Translations under genes and position numbers: made by a program
From: Amoebophrya sp. A120
Lineage: Eukaryota > Sar > Dinophyceae > Syndiniales > Amoebophryaceae
Reading direction: 5' to 3'
Length of the DNA stretch: 64,000 nt
NCBI GenBank assembly: GCA_905178155.1
Contig: CAJINV010000002.1
Span: forward strand, 2,312,998 to 2,376,997
Shown: positions 21,481 through 33,888 of the stretch, piece by piece
How the letters are laid out: every line of letters begins with the position of its first letter
Numbering within the stretch: the stretch's first letter is position 1
The notes under the pieces: generated by a model
The model's input: the letters and a program-made list of their open reading frames with translations, nothing else
Databases searched by the model: none
What the model was told of the DNA's origin: nothing

Positions 21481-22432
21481 TTTGAAAATAGTTGGCATTG
21501 CAGCGAGAAAAGAGGCATATAGCTATTGCCCGACGCCAGCTTTGCGGAACACATACCTTGAAGTTTCCGCCACAGAAACAACACACCTTCGTCGAGGCGC
21601 CTGGTTCGTAAAACGTCGCCCTTTGGTGCTATTCCAACTTCGATGTGAGTCTCAAATTTACTGCTTACATTTGCTTGCGCCGTTGTTCTTCTTGGCTTTC
21701 ATTTTGTACAAAATTCAATCGTGACACTCCGCGTTGACCCTTATTTACCTACCAAAACTGATTTCTCCGCACTATAACTGTGCGGGCCTTTGCTGTGCAG
21801 CGGCTACAGCTTTTTGTTAATTGACGACCTATAATGGAATGGCTCTGGCTTTAGGTTTAGTGAAAAAGATAAAGAACGAAAATAAATTGTACAGAAGTAT
21901 AATCACGCTACTATTTTGACCTCGGGACAGGGAGGATTCAATTTTGGTATAATTTGTTTTCATCGCTTTGTACAGGATGGCATCTTTGCGTTTGGAAACC
22001 TAGCATCTGCAACTCTGTCTTCTACATGATTATCCTGGTGTTGATTCTGCTCTACAGTACAAGAAAAATTCCACCACAGCACCAATCTTCACCGCCTTGT
22101 TGATTGTGATTCCACCCGCAAATATGAATATCCTTCACTTAAACGTCCCCACCAAGTTTAAGCTGCTGGTATCCCGCGCTTTGAACAATTCCCGGTACAG
22201 CGTTGCTTCCGGCATCTTTTGTGTGCCTTGCTGCGTTATGCTCCCCCCGGAGTACGCACGGTGGTCCTCTTGCTCCTTGCCGCGCCTGTTTTAGGTTTTT
22301 GCAAAATCACGTGTTTGTGCTACGAGCTCCGCAACACAGATCTACTTCACTCCCCCACACGTAAACATGCGTTCTAGGTCGGATGTGCATGACAACGACA
22401 AGTTTCAAATTCCAAATAGAAAAATGCACATA
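21481..22432. other. Spacer left of the Asn/Ser-rich gene
   Basis: AT-rich intergenic DNA with no recognisable ORF, introner or RNA gene. Confidence 0.45.
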
Positions 22433-24200
22433 TTAGCAATACATGAATTGCGGCGCCGGTTTCCCAATCACGATTTCTCCAGGCCGGTACCCCCTCTGGT
22501 TCAACACGTCCTGATTTGTCTCCACCTCCGGCCACTGGCCCTCCATGCTATGAACTGCAAAAGTATCGCACTCGTATAAATGCATGACAAATTCCCTCAG
22601 CATGAGAAATAAAATTTGTAATGCGGATTTACCTTGAGAAAAAAATTTGTAATGCATGATTGCAGTACGAGTACGATACTTTTGCACAGGATACATGCAG
22701 GTTGAATCCCATTTTCCGTGGATGTCTTGGTGGTTGGTTTGAAACTGTAGTTGTGAACTCTGGTCAACATCCCCGCCTCCTGCACCTGGTTCTTGTCCAC
22801 TATTTTGCAACACGACCTTGTAGTTCAAGACATCCGACCCCTGCATCTTCCCCTGCTTCTCCCGCTTCACCGGCGAAACCGGTACCAATTCTCCGTTGCT
22901 ATTGTACATGCCATCCGCGGATTTCGCGTTCGACCTACCGTAGGTGCCGGACTTGTCTATCTGGTCTAACGTCTTCCTCCGCATGCCGGTGAAGTTGATT
23001 TCTGACAATGTTGTCCGATTGAATTTCTTTCATATTCATGTAGGTACGCATGACAATTACTGTTGATCGTGCGAAAACACCAGCATTTGATGAAAAAAAC
23101 GAGGTACTAGAACTGGTATTGTATCGTATGTATCTCTGTATACCATGCAGCTCCTTCTCGTCCCCTATCAAATCTTCATCCGTCGGACTGTGTCCCGGCC
23201 ACTGCACCCCCAAACACCCAGCCACTCCCCTCCCTCGGTAGTTCTGCTTCCGTAACTGCGCTGCGTTCGCGTTCGGCATGACGTTCGGATTGACTTTCCC
23301 GTGGGGGTAAAAATTGTTGTTTCCCTGCACGGCACCAGATGCTGTTGCGTGGCCGCCGTAGGTGCAGGCGATGTTGTTTGCGTGATTCGTGCGAGAGCCC
23401 GAAAGGATGTGGTTGTAACTGTGGTGGGAGCTGGATCCGTTGCTGGAGTTCTTAGAGTTATTTCCGTTATTTGCTCGGGGTGAAAATTCCGCCATCCTGT
23501 CGCTCAAATTCTTCTGCAAAACCGTCGTTCCGCCTAAAACCACGCCGCCGGACCGGTCTGCAAACCGCTGCGAGTCGATGATCGGAATAATTTCGGAATT
23601 TTTACTCGGCACTCCCGCTGCTGGAGGGGAAGCTGCTGCGCCCTCTGGTCTATTCCGACTACTGAAGCCTTTTATCCTCACCGTGGAATTGACCACGGAA
23701 GACCGGCTGGTGCCGGAGCCGTTATGTTGCATCATTCCTGGTTCGCTTGCAAAGTAGTGCTGGACGTTTTCTGTTCCGGTACTAGTCTGTGATGCACCGT
23801 TGTTTCGCGGTGAACTACCGCTACCCCGTGGCGACCTCGGGTTCTCCAAACCAAGCCCGTTTTGCAGGTGCGGTGGCTGCTCGTTGAGCTGTTTTTGTTT
23901 TGAAAAATTTAGAGACTATAATTCGGGATGAAGTTGTTCATTTAGCTTGGCATGCTATGTTCACACGCAATTGGTACATGTTCATCAATTTGTGATGCTA
24001 TCACAGAACTAACAGCATGTCATAAAAACAAACAAAAATACGCTGCCTCTCGTGTTCTGTATGTCGTCGCCTAACACCAAAAGGCCTCTGTGGTCGACCG
24101 GCACTGGTCCGCTGCCATTGCCGCCATACAACCCGTTTTCGGCAGCAAGCACGTGTTGGGTCACAATGCGTTTTCCGGGCTCTTTGGGGTAGGCGAGCAT
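22433..24200 (-). CDS. Unknown Asn/Ser/Gly-rich protein, four exons
   Basis: Exons 24200-24042, 23888-23144, 23001-22694 and 22548-22433 give 440 residues. The first two introns are GT-AG (23889-24041 and 23002-23143). The third is an introner with duplication CATGC. Exon 1 (YPKEPGKRIVTQHVLAAENGLYGG) and the last exons (NFTGMRRKTLDQIDKSGTYG; RGYRPGEIVIGKP) look more constrained. The middle is low-complexity with many Asn, Ser and Gly. No known domain was recognised. The ATG at 24200 gives a 53-codon first exon in phase 0 with the next, which supports the model. Confidence 0.7.
22549..22693. mobile_element. Introner, CAAAAGTATCG family
   Basis: It starts TATGAACTGCAAAAG and ends CTTTTGCACAGGATA, with a perfect duplication CATGC. 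It is the last intron of the 22433-24200 gene. Confidence 0.92.
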
Positions 24201-24826
24201 CTTGGGGATAGTTGTGATGTGGTGTGCTTCTCACAAGGACGTTTTGCAACTGAATCTGCGTACAACGTGCGAGCAAGTGGTATGGTGTTGGTGCTGGTCG
24301 TGCCCGTCCCGATTGTAGGCAGTCAACAAAAAATTTGATGTTCACTATACGGTCGCAAACGCAATGATCTACACCAGAAAATTACGAAGAAAGCCAACAG
24401 ATTCCTCGGGTCCCGAACAAAAAACGAAATGAGATCTTCTTGTTTATGCCCAGACCCAAACGCCAAGAAAAAGGATCGTTTTCTAGCAGTAGACGCTAGT
24501 GCAGCTGAACTTTATCAACGGATGTATGAAGATCGTGGTGGTCGTTACAAAATTCGTGCGAATCAATGACAAAGACACACAGGAACAAAACAGGAAGTAG
24601 TATAGTAGACACGATAATCATCTGGAGTGCCGATGTTTCTAGCAAGTCGTTGTATTTTTGTCGCGCTATTTCGTGGTTGCAAAACAATGAGTCGTTATCG
24701 TAAAATCTAAATGACCCACAAAGAATAAGCTCGTCACAGGATCAAGATGTCCTCGAGATTGGAAATCTGTCCAAGACAGCTTGCTCATCTCATTACAAAC
24801 AAAGGTTACTCAATCTGTGCCTAATC
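24201..24826. other. Spacer between the Asn/Ser-rich gene and TIM10
   Basis: Intergenic, including the 3' flank of TIM10. A short minus ORF at 24496-24687 has a hydrophobic run but no ATG-supported or conserved character. Confidence 0.4.
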
Positions 24827-25378
24827 TCAGCCCATCGGGTTCGCATTTTGCATCGCCTGCGCCAACTCCTTCCCGACAATCTGGTGGACGTCTAAGTACT
24901 TTGACACACACCTGTCGACACAACTTTGCTCCCCCGCTGACAGCGTTGGCTCCTTCACGTTCGGTTATCAAATGTAAAAGTGTCTGGGTCTGGAAGGTTG
25001 GAACTTGTCATGCTGTTTTTGGAGTCTAAAAAAATTTGTATTGCATGACCAGCAAGAGGGGTACAGTTTGTGCTACACGGACAGGGCATTTCTCATGCGG
25101 AGGGTGCATGATCAGGAAGCCCTCTAAAAGTCTGTGATGCTAGTTCATGCATTACAGGCATCATGGTTCATAAGAAATCTGCATGACAAATCTTGCATTC
25201 TTCCAGACACAGACATTTTTACATTTGATATCGGTATGCACTTCGCGTAACAGCTGGACTGGAGTTTTGAGAAGCAATCTGCCATGCCCTTCATTTCCGC
25301 TACTGCAATTTCCGCTTGAGAAAGCTGCGGGCCCGCTGCAGCCCCCTGCATGCCGCCGCCGGGTGCAGCTGCTTGCAT
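24827..25378 (-). CDS. TIM10: Small TIM chaperone of the mitochondrial intermembrane space (Tim10 type)
   Basis: Exons 25378-25231 and 24965-24827 give 93 residues after removing one introner and one TCGGT copy. The twin CX3C motif is present: CYAKC in exon 1 and CVDRC in exon 2, followed by VSKYLDVHQIVGKEL. That tail resembles Tim10 more than Tim8, Tim9 or Tim13. In the family, Tim9-Tim10 hexamers escort hydrophobic precursors across the intermembrane space, and Mia40 oxidises the twin cysteine pairs. The introner sits between the two motifs, where the loop is. The length is normal for the family. The window therefore implies a mitochondrion with an import apparatus. Confidence 0.88.
24966..25230. 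mobile_element. Introner, TGTCTGGGTCTGG family
   Basis: It starts TATCAAATGTAAAAGTG and ends TTTTTACATTTGATA, with a perfect duplication TCGGT. It is the only intron of TIM10. Confidence 0.93.
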
Positions 25379-26047
25379 GATTTGTTATTTTAGAAGCGCA
25401 ATGAAAGAACGAGGTGCCGCTGTGGTTCCTAGTCAGGTACTGATACGTCGTGGTATAATCTTGAAACGCACACTGTTTACACTTTTCATTCACCAAACAA
25501 GCGAAACGGCAACAGCTCTACTTTCGTCATACTATGTTTACGTTTTTCGTCGCTGTTACAACATCGTTCTGCAAAGATTTTTGCCCACTTCTGGGTTGCA
25601 CGAGGAAGAGAATGACAATGAGTTTGTTGGTTCCGAAAAAAAAAATCGCTTTGCGCACCGCTTGGATCTTGTTTACATCATCATCGTTATCGTCTTCAGA
25701 TGAGAGTGGATCTTTCGTTTCGCGATGAGGACACGTGCTGAACACCATGGACCTTTAGAAAAGACTGACAACGGTGTGTCTGCTCCGTGTCCTACCACAT
25801 GCACGCCTCCTCACAAGGGGCAATCGTCAAAGTTGTTTCTTTCAAAGACGAAGATTTCTTAGTGTAACAAGAGAAGTCCTTAAGGACTCAGATTCGTCGT
25901 GGGGACCAAGTATGGGGATGAAGTCGCTAATTGTACTTAAAGGGTGAGGTGGTTTTTCAATTTCATGTTGGAACGAAAACAAGGTAGGAATAAAGAAGCG
26001 ATAAGATTCCTTTAGTCAAAGGACGTAGGCCTAGGCTCACCCGACTA
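25379..26047. other. Spacer between TIM10 and the HAD-domain gene
   Basis: Intergenic. Short ORFs on both strands show no conserved motif, and no introner ends were seen. Confidence 0.45.
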
Positions 26048-29000
26048 TCACTTCTTCCCCCCTTTGTTCACGCTGCTCATCCTCGGTCCTTTCAAAGAAC
26101 CAGGCACAGCAGCTCCCTCCCCCTTCACTCGTCCTTTCGCACCAGCTCCGCCTGTGCTGATCCTTGCCGGACCATCTTCTTCATCAATAGCGCTCATCAT
26201 TGCCAAAGCACCCATCTTCCCCGCCGCGGGCGTCGCTGCCCGTGCGATTGACGGTCTGTCGCGCGGCTGTCCTGGTTTTTTCTCTACTTCCGGCTGTATC
26301 TTCAGCTCCCCTTGCGATAATTGTTGAAAAGACACCACTTTCTTCGGCGTGGCGGTGGCCGCAGAGGGGCGCGGCTCTGGTCTGAAATTAGTTGGTGCAG
26401 AAGAGACCATGCCAGGGGAAAGCTTATCAAATGTAAAAATGTCTGGGTCTGGAAACTTGTGATGCTGGGTGGCATAGCATGAGGAGGCCACAAGTGCTGG
26501 CTCAGCATGACAAATTTCTGACCTTGTAGGTGTTGCCTATTCTGCATGACAAACTGCGTCTCCGTATGACAGAAAAAAGCGTCTCTTGGGCAATGTGCAT
26601 GACAGATCTAAGAGTCATGCCAGACAAGCATGACAAGCATGCAATCTTCCAGACCCAGACACTTTTGCATTTGATAAAGCTGTCGCTCAAACATTTGTCT
26701 AGCGGCCGTGAAGGAAGCGTTAGGTGGAGATTGGGAACGGGACCGGGCGGGACCTTTCTTGGCTGCTTGAGTTGCAGTTTCCGTTTCCGCGTGGTTCGAA
26801 CTGCTGTTATTTATTCCTGCCTCCACCGGCAACACCGTCGCCCGAGTTGTTTTCCTTTCAGATTTTCGGGCAGCAGCTCCTCCTTCGCTCCTCCTCTCAT
26901 TCTCACTCGACTGCTGGTCATTGGTAGAAGAGCTACCTGATTTATTGTTGCTTTTCGACGCCCTTCCGGATTTCGAGGACTTCCGCATCCTGCTTTCAAT
27001 TTTTGCCTTTGCACTCGCTCTGATGTTCGTCGACTTCCGCCCCGAAGAACTAACGCTTTTGTTCAACTTCTTTGGGTTGTCCCCGTATTTCTGCGCAATC
27101 TCCGCCATTTTGTCTAATTCCGTTTTGTTGTCGAAGACCGTCTCGTTCGCCTGAAAAGTGTCGGCAGCGGTTATGGAGTTTTTGACATCACTTTGCTCTG
27201 GTTGACTCGTCACTATCGCGGTTTGCCTTTCGATCGCGGTTTTTCGTGGCTCCAGCACCGTTTGCCTTTCGGCGGCTGATTGTATTGTGGCAGCACCAGC
27301 GGAAACATCTTTCGTCTCCAACGCGCTGGCCCGCGCCGCGGCGGCTTTCGCTTCACTCTCCCTTTCGATGCGGGTCACGGCTTTCGGGACCATCTGATTC
27401 GTCACGGTGGTTGCGGATGGGAAAAGAACAGTGTCAGGCTTCACCTTCTTCGGCATCGTACCTAGTTTCCCGTGCGCCTGCGTGAATTCGGCGGACGCAC
27501 CGACTTCTCTCGACTTCCTGGCGACATTTACGTCGACCGCCCCCGCTTTGATGGGCTGTTTCAAGCTGTTCAAGTTCGCCCCGTCAACCGCAGAGGATGA
27601 ATCCACGTGGGACAAAACCTCAACTGTGTGCCGTTCTTGTGGTCTAAACTCCGGAAACGTGGCGGAAATGTTTCTCTTGTGGCTACTATGTGTGGAAATC
27701 ACCACTTTTTTCAAAGACTGCTCATCCACAGACGCGACAGACTCATTCCCTTCGGACCTAACACTGCTATCCCTCTGCGCAGCGGATTTCCGGGCACGGG
27801 TCCTGGCGGAATGATGATCTACTCTTGGGTCGTGCTTAGTGTTGTTTTCGGTGGAAGTCGTGCCTGATGTTGCGCGAATAATTTTCGTCGTACTGTCGTG
27901 TCCCTTTTCCCTATCCCTGGAAGTAGAATTTTTCTTCAAATTCTTCTCCGAAGTCAATTCCAAGGTTTTCGATAAGTGATCCAAGCCCTCAAAAAACACC
28001 GTTCGGAAAACGTCCTTTTCCAAATCGAGCGTTTTATTCTTGCTACCCGGTAGAGTCTCAATCTCTTCGTTCTGCAGTAACTTCGCGAGTAGCTGCATGG
28101 CGGACAGGTTTTTCAAATTGTAATCCCCAGACAAATCCAGGAAATTTCCGGATTTGAACTCATGCAATTTCTGGTCAAATTTGTTGAAGTTTTTCGGGTT
28201 GCGACGGATGAGGTAGGCGTCGTCCGGGTCGGAAGGCTTGTTGGGGTCGTCAACATGCTGTCCGGCTTCGTCTGGTTGCCTAACGCTATCTCCCTGTAGT
28301 TGTACTTCGCTCTGGTCAACCACGACAGAAGCCTGACCGACGCTCGCATTCACCCGTTGGAACTGATTTGTAGCTCCCATGCCCGCATCTCCTGCCGCTG
28401 CTCTATTCGGTGGAAACAGCTCATTCGCGATCATTTTCTTGTACATCGGGGAGTTCTGCCAGTCTTCCGGTAGGAATTCATTTTGGTTATTCGTCGGCAT
28501 ATTGTTGTTTAGCATGATTCCTCCCTGTCCTATCACATCCGCGGTCTTCCGCTGCTCCTGCTTCCCGCTTCTGTTGTCGATCATGATCGGCGCTTTCTCC
28601 TCCATGTTTTTGTTCAGGAATAAAGACCAGGGGACGAAGAGCACACGATATTTCTCTTCGTCGAGGTTTTTCAAATCGGAAGCTTTGATTGTCGCGCCAG
28701 CTTTTTCGGAAAGTAGCGCCACCGCCGGGACGACGTCCGGGATGAGTTTGGGACTACTTGGATCATTGTCATCCAGCACGGAGTCCTGCCCTTTCGCGAA
28801 GTATTGAAACTGCTCTTCCTCATCTTTATCCACGACGATCGGGACTAGAGTTGTCGCGCTCATATGTTCATCTGGTACTACCGCTGTTGCAGCTGCGCCG
28901 CCAGCTACTGCACTTCCACCGCGGCCCGTAGTCGCATAGTTCATCAAGCTGCTCCGCGTGAAATCTTGCAACTGCACATTATTACTCCCCGTCTGTACCA

Positions 29001-32000
29001 CTACCTTCCCATGCGTATTTGCGTTGTAGATCCCGAAGCCGAACTGACTACCCAGTTCATACCGCACCTCCTCCAGCCTCTTCGTGAATTCCAACACCGA
29101 CCCGGCCTCGCAAACGCACAACATCCGTAAAGTATCTGGTAGTTCCGTGAAATTCGCCTGCATGGCCCAAAACCCGTGTTCCTCCGCCTCAATGCAGTTG
29201 TGCTCTTGATCATCTATCAATATCGATTCGATCAAATTGTACACCCGAAACTGCTCTTTCTCCTCAATCAGCAGCTTCATGCGCTTCCCTTTATTCATGG
29301 AAAAGGGGAAGGAATCTCCACCGCAAATTTGGTCGAAGAGAGAAAGTAAATAGTTCTTCCGCAGAACCTCCGTAACGAATTCCGTGTAATTTCCCGACAG
29401 CAAAACTATCACATACTCCTGCTTCAACACCGCCAAAGACTCTCTGATGTACTGGATCCGGTGGGAATTCCCCAGGTTCGTGACATTTTTCGTCGCCGTC
29501 ATCCCGTGGCCACTCTCGTTGTTCGTCGTGTAATTCGCAAGGCAATTGTCGAAGTCGACACAGAGGAGTTTCGACTTCTGCTTGCTGTATCCACGGAATA
29601 AGCGGTCACCGCTTGTTCCACCGGTTGCAGTCGTATACAGGTTCTTAAAAGACCCGGACTGGGCTAATTCCCTCGTTGTTTGTAAAAATCTCCGTTCATT
29701 CGCCGCGACGTTCTTCCTCAATTCCCGGAGCTCGTGTAAGTGCGATTTGTCCGCCTCGGTTAAATTTAGCAAGTTGTCACTGTCGGTTGTGGACGTAACC
29801 GCGGCCAAGGCGTTGTGACTTGTGAAATCCTGGAGATTATCTGCAGCCAGCAGATTGTTTGCATTCTTCCCTTCCCGCCCAGCGGACTTCTTCCCGATAG
29901 TAGTCGTCCCTCTCGGTGTCGTCATCACGTATTCCCCCTGAATGCTGTACCGGTTGCGTTTTTTCGATTTCTTCGGCTCTAGGCCCTCTTTCAGGTTTAG
30001 CTGCTTTTTAGTTGCTGTCGTACTGTTCCGGGAAAGCGCGATGTTCATCCCAGAAGCGGTTGAAAAGCGTTGATCCTCTCCGGGTAAAGCCAAGTCTGCT
30101 GCAAGGTTGTAGCTATTCCGGTTATTCAGCAAAGCCGCCATGGCTCCCCGCCGGACTTGCTGCTGCTTTTCCTGGAAAACCTGGGTTGGTAACCGCGCGG
30201 GCGCATTTGATCTAGTTGTTCCATCTGCACTGGTACTATCCCTTTGGTATTGCATCGGATTGTAGTCTTTGTCATAGACAGACGCTTTTCTCTTCAACCG
30301 TTCTAATTCCTCCCTTGCGATGATAACCACATCCGCCGGGAGAACCGATGTGTTCGCCGCTTGTCCTCCTGTGACGTTCGCATTCGTCGAAATGGATTTT
30401 TTCGTCCTGCGAGCACGAAGCGGACTAGTGGTTGTTGTGTCCGCACCAGCAAGAACCGCGGACGAGCTACTATCCGCACCAATCGCATTTACATCATTGA
30501 CCGGCGCGCCGGTAAGCTGCTGCTTTTGGTTTTGTTGCTGCTGACTCTTCGTTGCAAAAGAGTTATTTCCAAACACACTCGCTTGCACCTGCTGCCTCAA
30601 CATCCTCGCCCGTTGCTGGTCGGTCATGCCGTTATCCGTTAAGTCTAACGCGTTCAAGGCGATTTGGTTCACTTCTTTCGTCTCTTCCAGTCTTTCCAGC
30701 GTCTCTCGAGAATCGGATAAGCCTGAACTATCGCCGAGACTTGGCTTTCGTTTCTTTTTACTGGCTCTCGGCCGCATCTGTGGCTGGACAAGCGGCTGCT
30801 GGTTGAATTCGCTCTCCGGATCCAGTTTTTCCCGGATCTCGGTCGGTCGCTGGGGTTTGATGCGCTGCAAAGAAGGGGGCTGATCGGCGGTTGATGTCGG
30901 TGTTGCAGCCACTGTACTAGAAGACTTCTTCTTGCGCTGCGCTTTAGATTCTGGTGCTACTTCTTGCCGTCTTTCGTCGGAGCTGGAAATGATTTGTGTC
31001 GTCACATTGCTAGCGGACAACGCGGACTGAGATTTTCTCGACGACCGCCGAACCAGGGAACTCGTGGTGTCGGCGACAATTGATGCAGAAGTCCTATTTC
31101 TTGTCCCTCGATTAGAATCCTCCTCCTTCTGCTCCAAAGTCGACGACTTGCTCTCCGCAGAAGATTGCAACGGTGCGCCACCGAAACCGGTATTGTCGTC
31201 CGCTAGGATGACACCAGGAGCAGCACTTTTCCTTGATTTCCTAGAGGGAGGCTGGAATTGCACTGGAGAACCAGCTTGTAGTTGAGAAGCTCGTCCTGGT
31301 GCTGGCCCCCCGTTCTCCTGCGATATCCGTTTCATGAACTCCTGCTCCACCTGCTGGACATCGGGCGCGAGATGAGCGTTGTCCCAATTATACTCTTCAA
31401 CCGGGCCGTAGTCTCTATCCAAAATCTCGACCTGATTGTAGTCTTTACCCAAAATCTCGATCCCGTTGTCTTCCTGAACATTCTTGCTTGATCGTCCCAT
31501 CTCCATCTGCTTTTCCTTCCGGCTCAATCTTTGACTCAATTCGTTGATCCTTTCCTGGTCCGCGATAGTCAACTGTGAATCTCGAGAGTCAACAGCGGCT
31601 GAATCTCTCGGCAACAGTACAACGGAGGTTGTTGATGCTGTTGGCAGCTCCCTAGTACTTGTTCCACGTGGCATCAGACTTTCCCCGGACGCGCGACTGA
31701 TCAACGCAATCGAGCCCTCGGTTTGGGGGATGAAGTTTGACCCGCGGATGCCGGTTTTGGTTTGCCGGGAGGGGTTGATGGATGGACGTGGACCACGCTT
31801 TAAAGCAGATTTTTTCGACGTTCCGGAGAAGGAGAAATTGCTGTTATCTCCCACATCGGAAGAAATAACGTCATCTACGCTCGTTCTTCGCACCGACGTG
31901 GTTCCGCGGTAGAGGTTGACAGACCCGGTTGCTCTGTTCGTTCCTTGTTGGATCGTATCGTGATTGTCGTCTTCGAAACTAGAGCTGAGGGCGAGCTTGA

Positions 32001-32202
32001 TCGCCTGGTCACGGTCACTGTCCCTGTCGGAAGCATTTGCATTTCCGGCTGATATTATCGCATTGTCGGCCATGCTGTTTGCATTTGCTTCTCCCTCAGG
32101 TTGTCTCATGCTTCTTCCGGATGAAGATGTTGTTGATTTATTAGGCGCTTTGTTCCTCTTCTCCTCCTTCTCCTTCGCCTTGCGCAGCGAGTGGCGGAGC
32201 AT
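26048..32202 (-). CDS. 1,965-aa largely disordered protein with a HAD-superfamily phosphatase domain
   Basis: Exons 32202-26677 and 26419-26048 are joined after removing one introner and one AAGCT copy. The ATG at 32202 begins MLRHSLRKAKEKEEKRN. Residues about 875-1060 hold the HAD core: LLCVDFDNCLANY (motif I, DxD), VIVLLSGN (motif II), a Lys-rich NKGKRMKLL (motif III position) and ILIDDQEHN (motif IV). HAD enzymes with this layout are Mg-dependent phosphatases acting on proteins or small molecules; the substrate here is unknown. The rest is Ser/Thr/Lys/Gln-rich with little order. The Lys/Arg-rich N-terminus could be a nuclear or coiled-coil segment. A fragment of its 5' end is duplicated at 34267-34421. 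Confidence 0.75.
26425..26676. mobile_element. Introner, TGTCTGGGTCTGG family
   Basis: It starts TATCAAATGTAAAAATG and ends CTTTTGCATTTGATA, with a perfect duplication AAGCT. It is the only intron of the HAD-domain gene, near its 3' end. Confidence 0.92.
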
Positions 32203-33231
32203 GGTCGCTTAGGTGATAAGGACGCGGCTCTGCCAAAAAGAAGGCTTTTTTCAGAATAGGAGAAAGATTTTTTCTGCTGCCACGCACCTGTGCCTTTTCC
32301 TACACACGTGGAACTTATCGCTGAGATGCATTCGTAGCAAAGAACAGGCGAATAAAGCCGATACATTCAAGGGGAACGGGGGATAGGTTTGTCGAATTCA
32401 AAACATTTTCGTTGTCATATGAACACGTGGGGGGGAGGCATGGCATGCTAGTTGGGGTACAAATTTGAAATCATCGGGGCTGTGCTTTTTTGTTGAGAGT
32501 GAAAAAAGTTGATTAATACACGAGGAGTACGAAGGTAAAGTTACGGCCTCGAGAAGTGAATTTCAGTATCAGTACTCTATTCGAATACATTCTTGTACGA
32601 AGCCACAGTGGCCTATGTTGGTAAGTATGAACGAAATTAATGATCCGACGTGACAGTGAGGACGACTACGACGTACCGACAGGAGCACGATGGTTGGACA
32701 TCAAGCACGAACCGACAAGTCATCTTCCAAGCTGTACTTGCAATGAAAGGAACGGCAGACCGAAATCTTTACTTGGAGCCCTAGTACCATCACAGACAGT
32801 AGTAGAGGCACGAAAACCGAGACGTTTCTTTTAGCAGAAAAAGATATCCTTCAGAAAATCTGCTGCGCGAACGATGCACAGTCGCACCGGCTGGTGGACA
32901 ACTGGAGGTGTTCTTAATCTCTGCTCGGATGGATAGGGTAGCGCTTTATTTCGGAGGTTGTCAATGTGAATTCAACGAATCATGCTGGGTAAAAATTTGT
33001 TGAAATCTTCTTCGTCGCAAATTCGTAGGTAGAAGTACTCATCGAGATATTCGAGTTGTCCACCTTTTCATCGCCTAGCCACGAAGCAGCAACCAACACA
33101 TCAAACTCCGACGGCTCAGAATCTAACGTGCAGCTTCAGATAAGCATGAGTAGCTTCCCGTTTAAAAAAATCTTCGTTCTCCTCCCTGTTTTGAAAATCC
33201 GCAAGGTTGTTGAAACAAACACCACACGCAC
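32203..33231. other. Spacer upstream of the HAD gene (inside the duplication)
   Basis: No gene was recognised. It is a diverged paralogue of 34422-35423. The paralogues share blocks such as GGCATGCTAGTTGGGGTACA, which might be promoter elements of the HAD gene. Confidence 0.5.
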
Positions 33232-33288
33232 TTAATCCTGCTCGTGAATCGCGGTCAAGTGGTCGTCAATTTCCGCCGCGGAGAGCAA

Positions 33289-33496
33289 TATCCAAGAAAA
33301 AAACTGTGTCAATGTAGGTGTCTTGGGGTAACGGCATGACAAATCTGTTCTGCATGACAGACAAAGCCTGTCATGCGCAGCTGGTAAGTGAAAACACAAA
33401 TGAAATAGGACTCAATGGCTGGCTAGCATGACAAGTGTAACAGTGTTGCATGCTTTGCATCACAGACTTCCACTTACACAGTTTTTTTCTTGCATA
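33289..33496. mobile_element. Introner, AAGAAAAAAACTGTGT family (pseudogene copy)
   Basis: Same element and site as 35481-35688. The flanks AGCAA and AGCAG now differ by one base. Confidence 0.88.
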
Positions 33497-33566
33497 AGCA
33501 GGCGGAAGGGTTCGTTTTCCGACACCACCCCAACCTCCAAATCCTGGGCCTTCAAATCCTGCGCGA

Positions 33567-33716
33567 TATGCACTGCAAAAGCATCGCACTAGTAAAAATT
33601 GCATTACAAATTAGCCCAGCAATACAAATTAAATTTGTAGTGCTGATTTACCTTGAGAAAGAGATTTGTAATGCATAAATGCAATTACTACGAGTACGAT
33701 ACCTTTGCACAGGATA
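33567..33716. mobile_element. Introner, CAAAAGTATCG family (pseudogene copy)
   Basis: Same element and site as 35759-35911, differing by a 3-bp indel and few substitutions. Ends TATGCACTGCAAAAG and CCTTTGCACAGGATA. Confidence 0.88.
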
Positions 33717-33888
33717 CGCTAAGACCTGGCACAAAACGTCCATGCACTTCCTAATCGTCTGCTCCTTCGTCAAAGTCGTTTCGTGCGGGTTTGTACTGGA
33801 CTCGGCGTTCTTCACGACCTTCTCCAAAGCGTTCATGCCCTCCTGATCCTTTGGTCCGGTGGCCAGCGCCTTCCACCCAAAGTAGTGC

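Larger units (their letters stand above)
31968..33888. repeat. Tandem segmental duplication, left copy
   Basis: Homologous to 34267-36663. It covers the 5' end of the HAD gene, its upstream spacer and the 3' half of a proteasome alpha-6 gene. The part from about 33068 rightwards is nearly identical to the right copy at an offset of 2192-2195 bp. The part left of that is clearly diverged with indels. Confidence 0.9.
33232..33888 (-). pseudogene. Truncated proteasome alpha-6 copy (3' half only)
   Basis: It matches exons 4-8 of the intact gene at 35424-37813: HYFGWKALATGPKDQEG, NALEKVVKNAESSTNPHETTLTKEQ, then the QDLEVGVV and AAEIDDHLTAIHEQD ends. The first half of the protein is missing. The copy is cut at 33889 by a broken introner. 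Exons 4, 5 and 6 are fused here, with no introner at the two sites that are filled in the intact gene. The two downstream introners (33289 and 33567) are shared with it. No stop disrupts the remaining frame, so loss is recent or the copy is under conversion. Confidence 0.85.
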
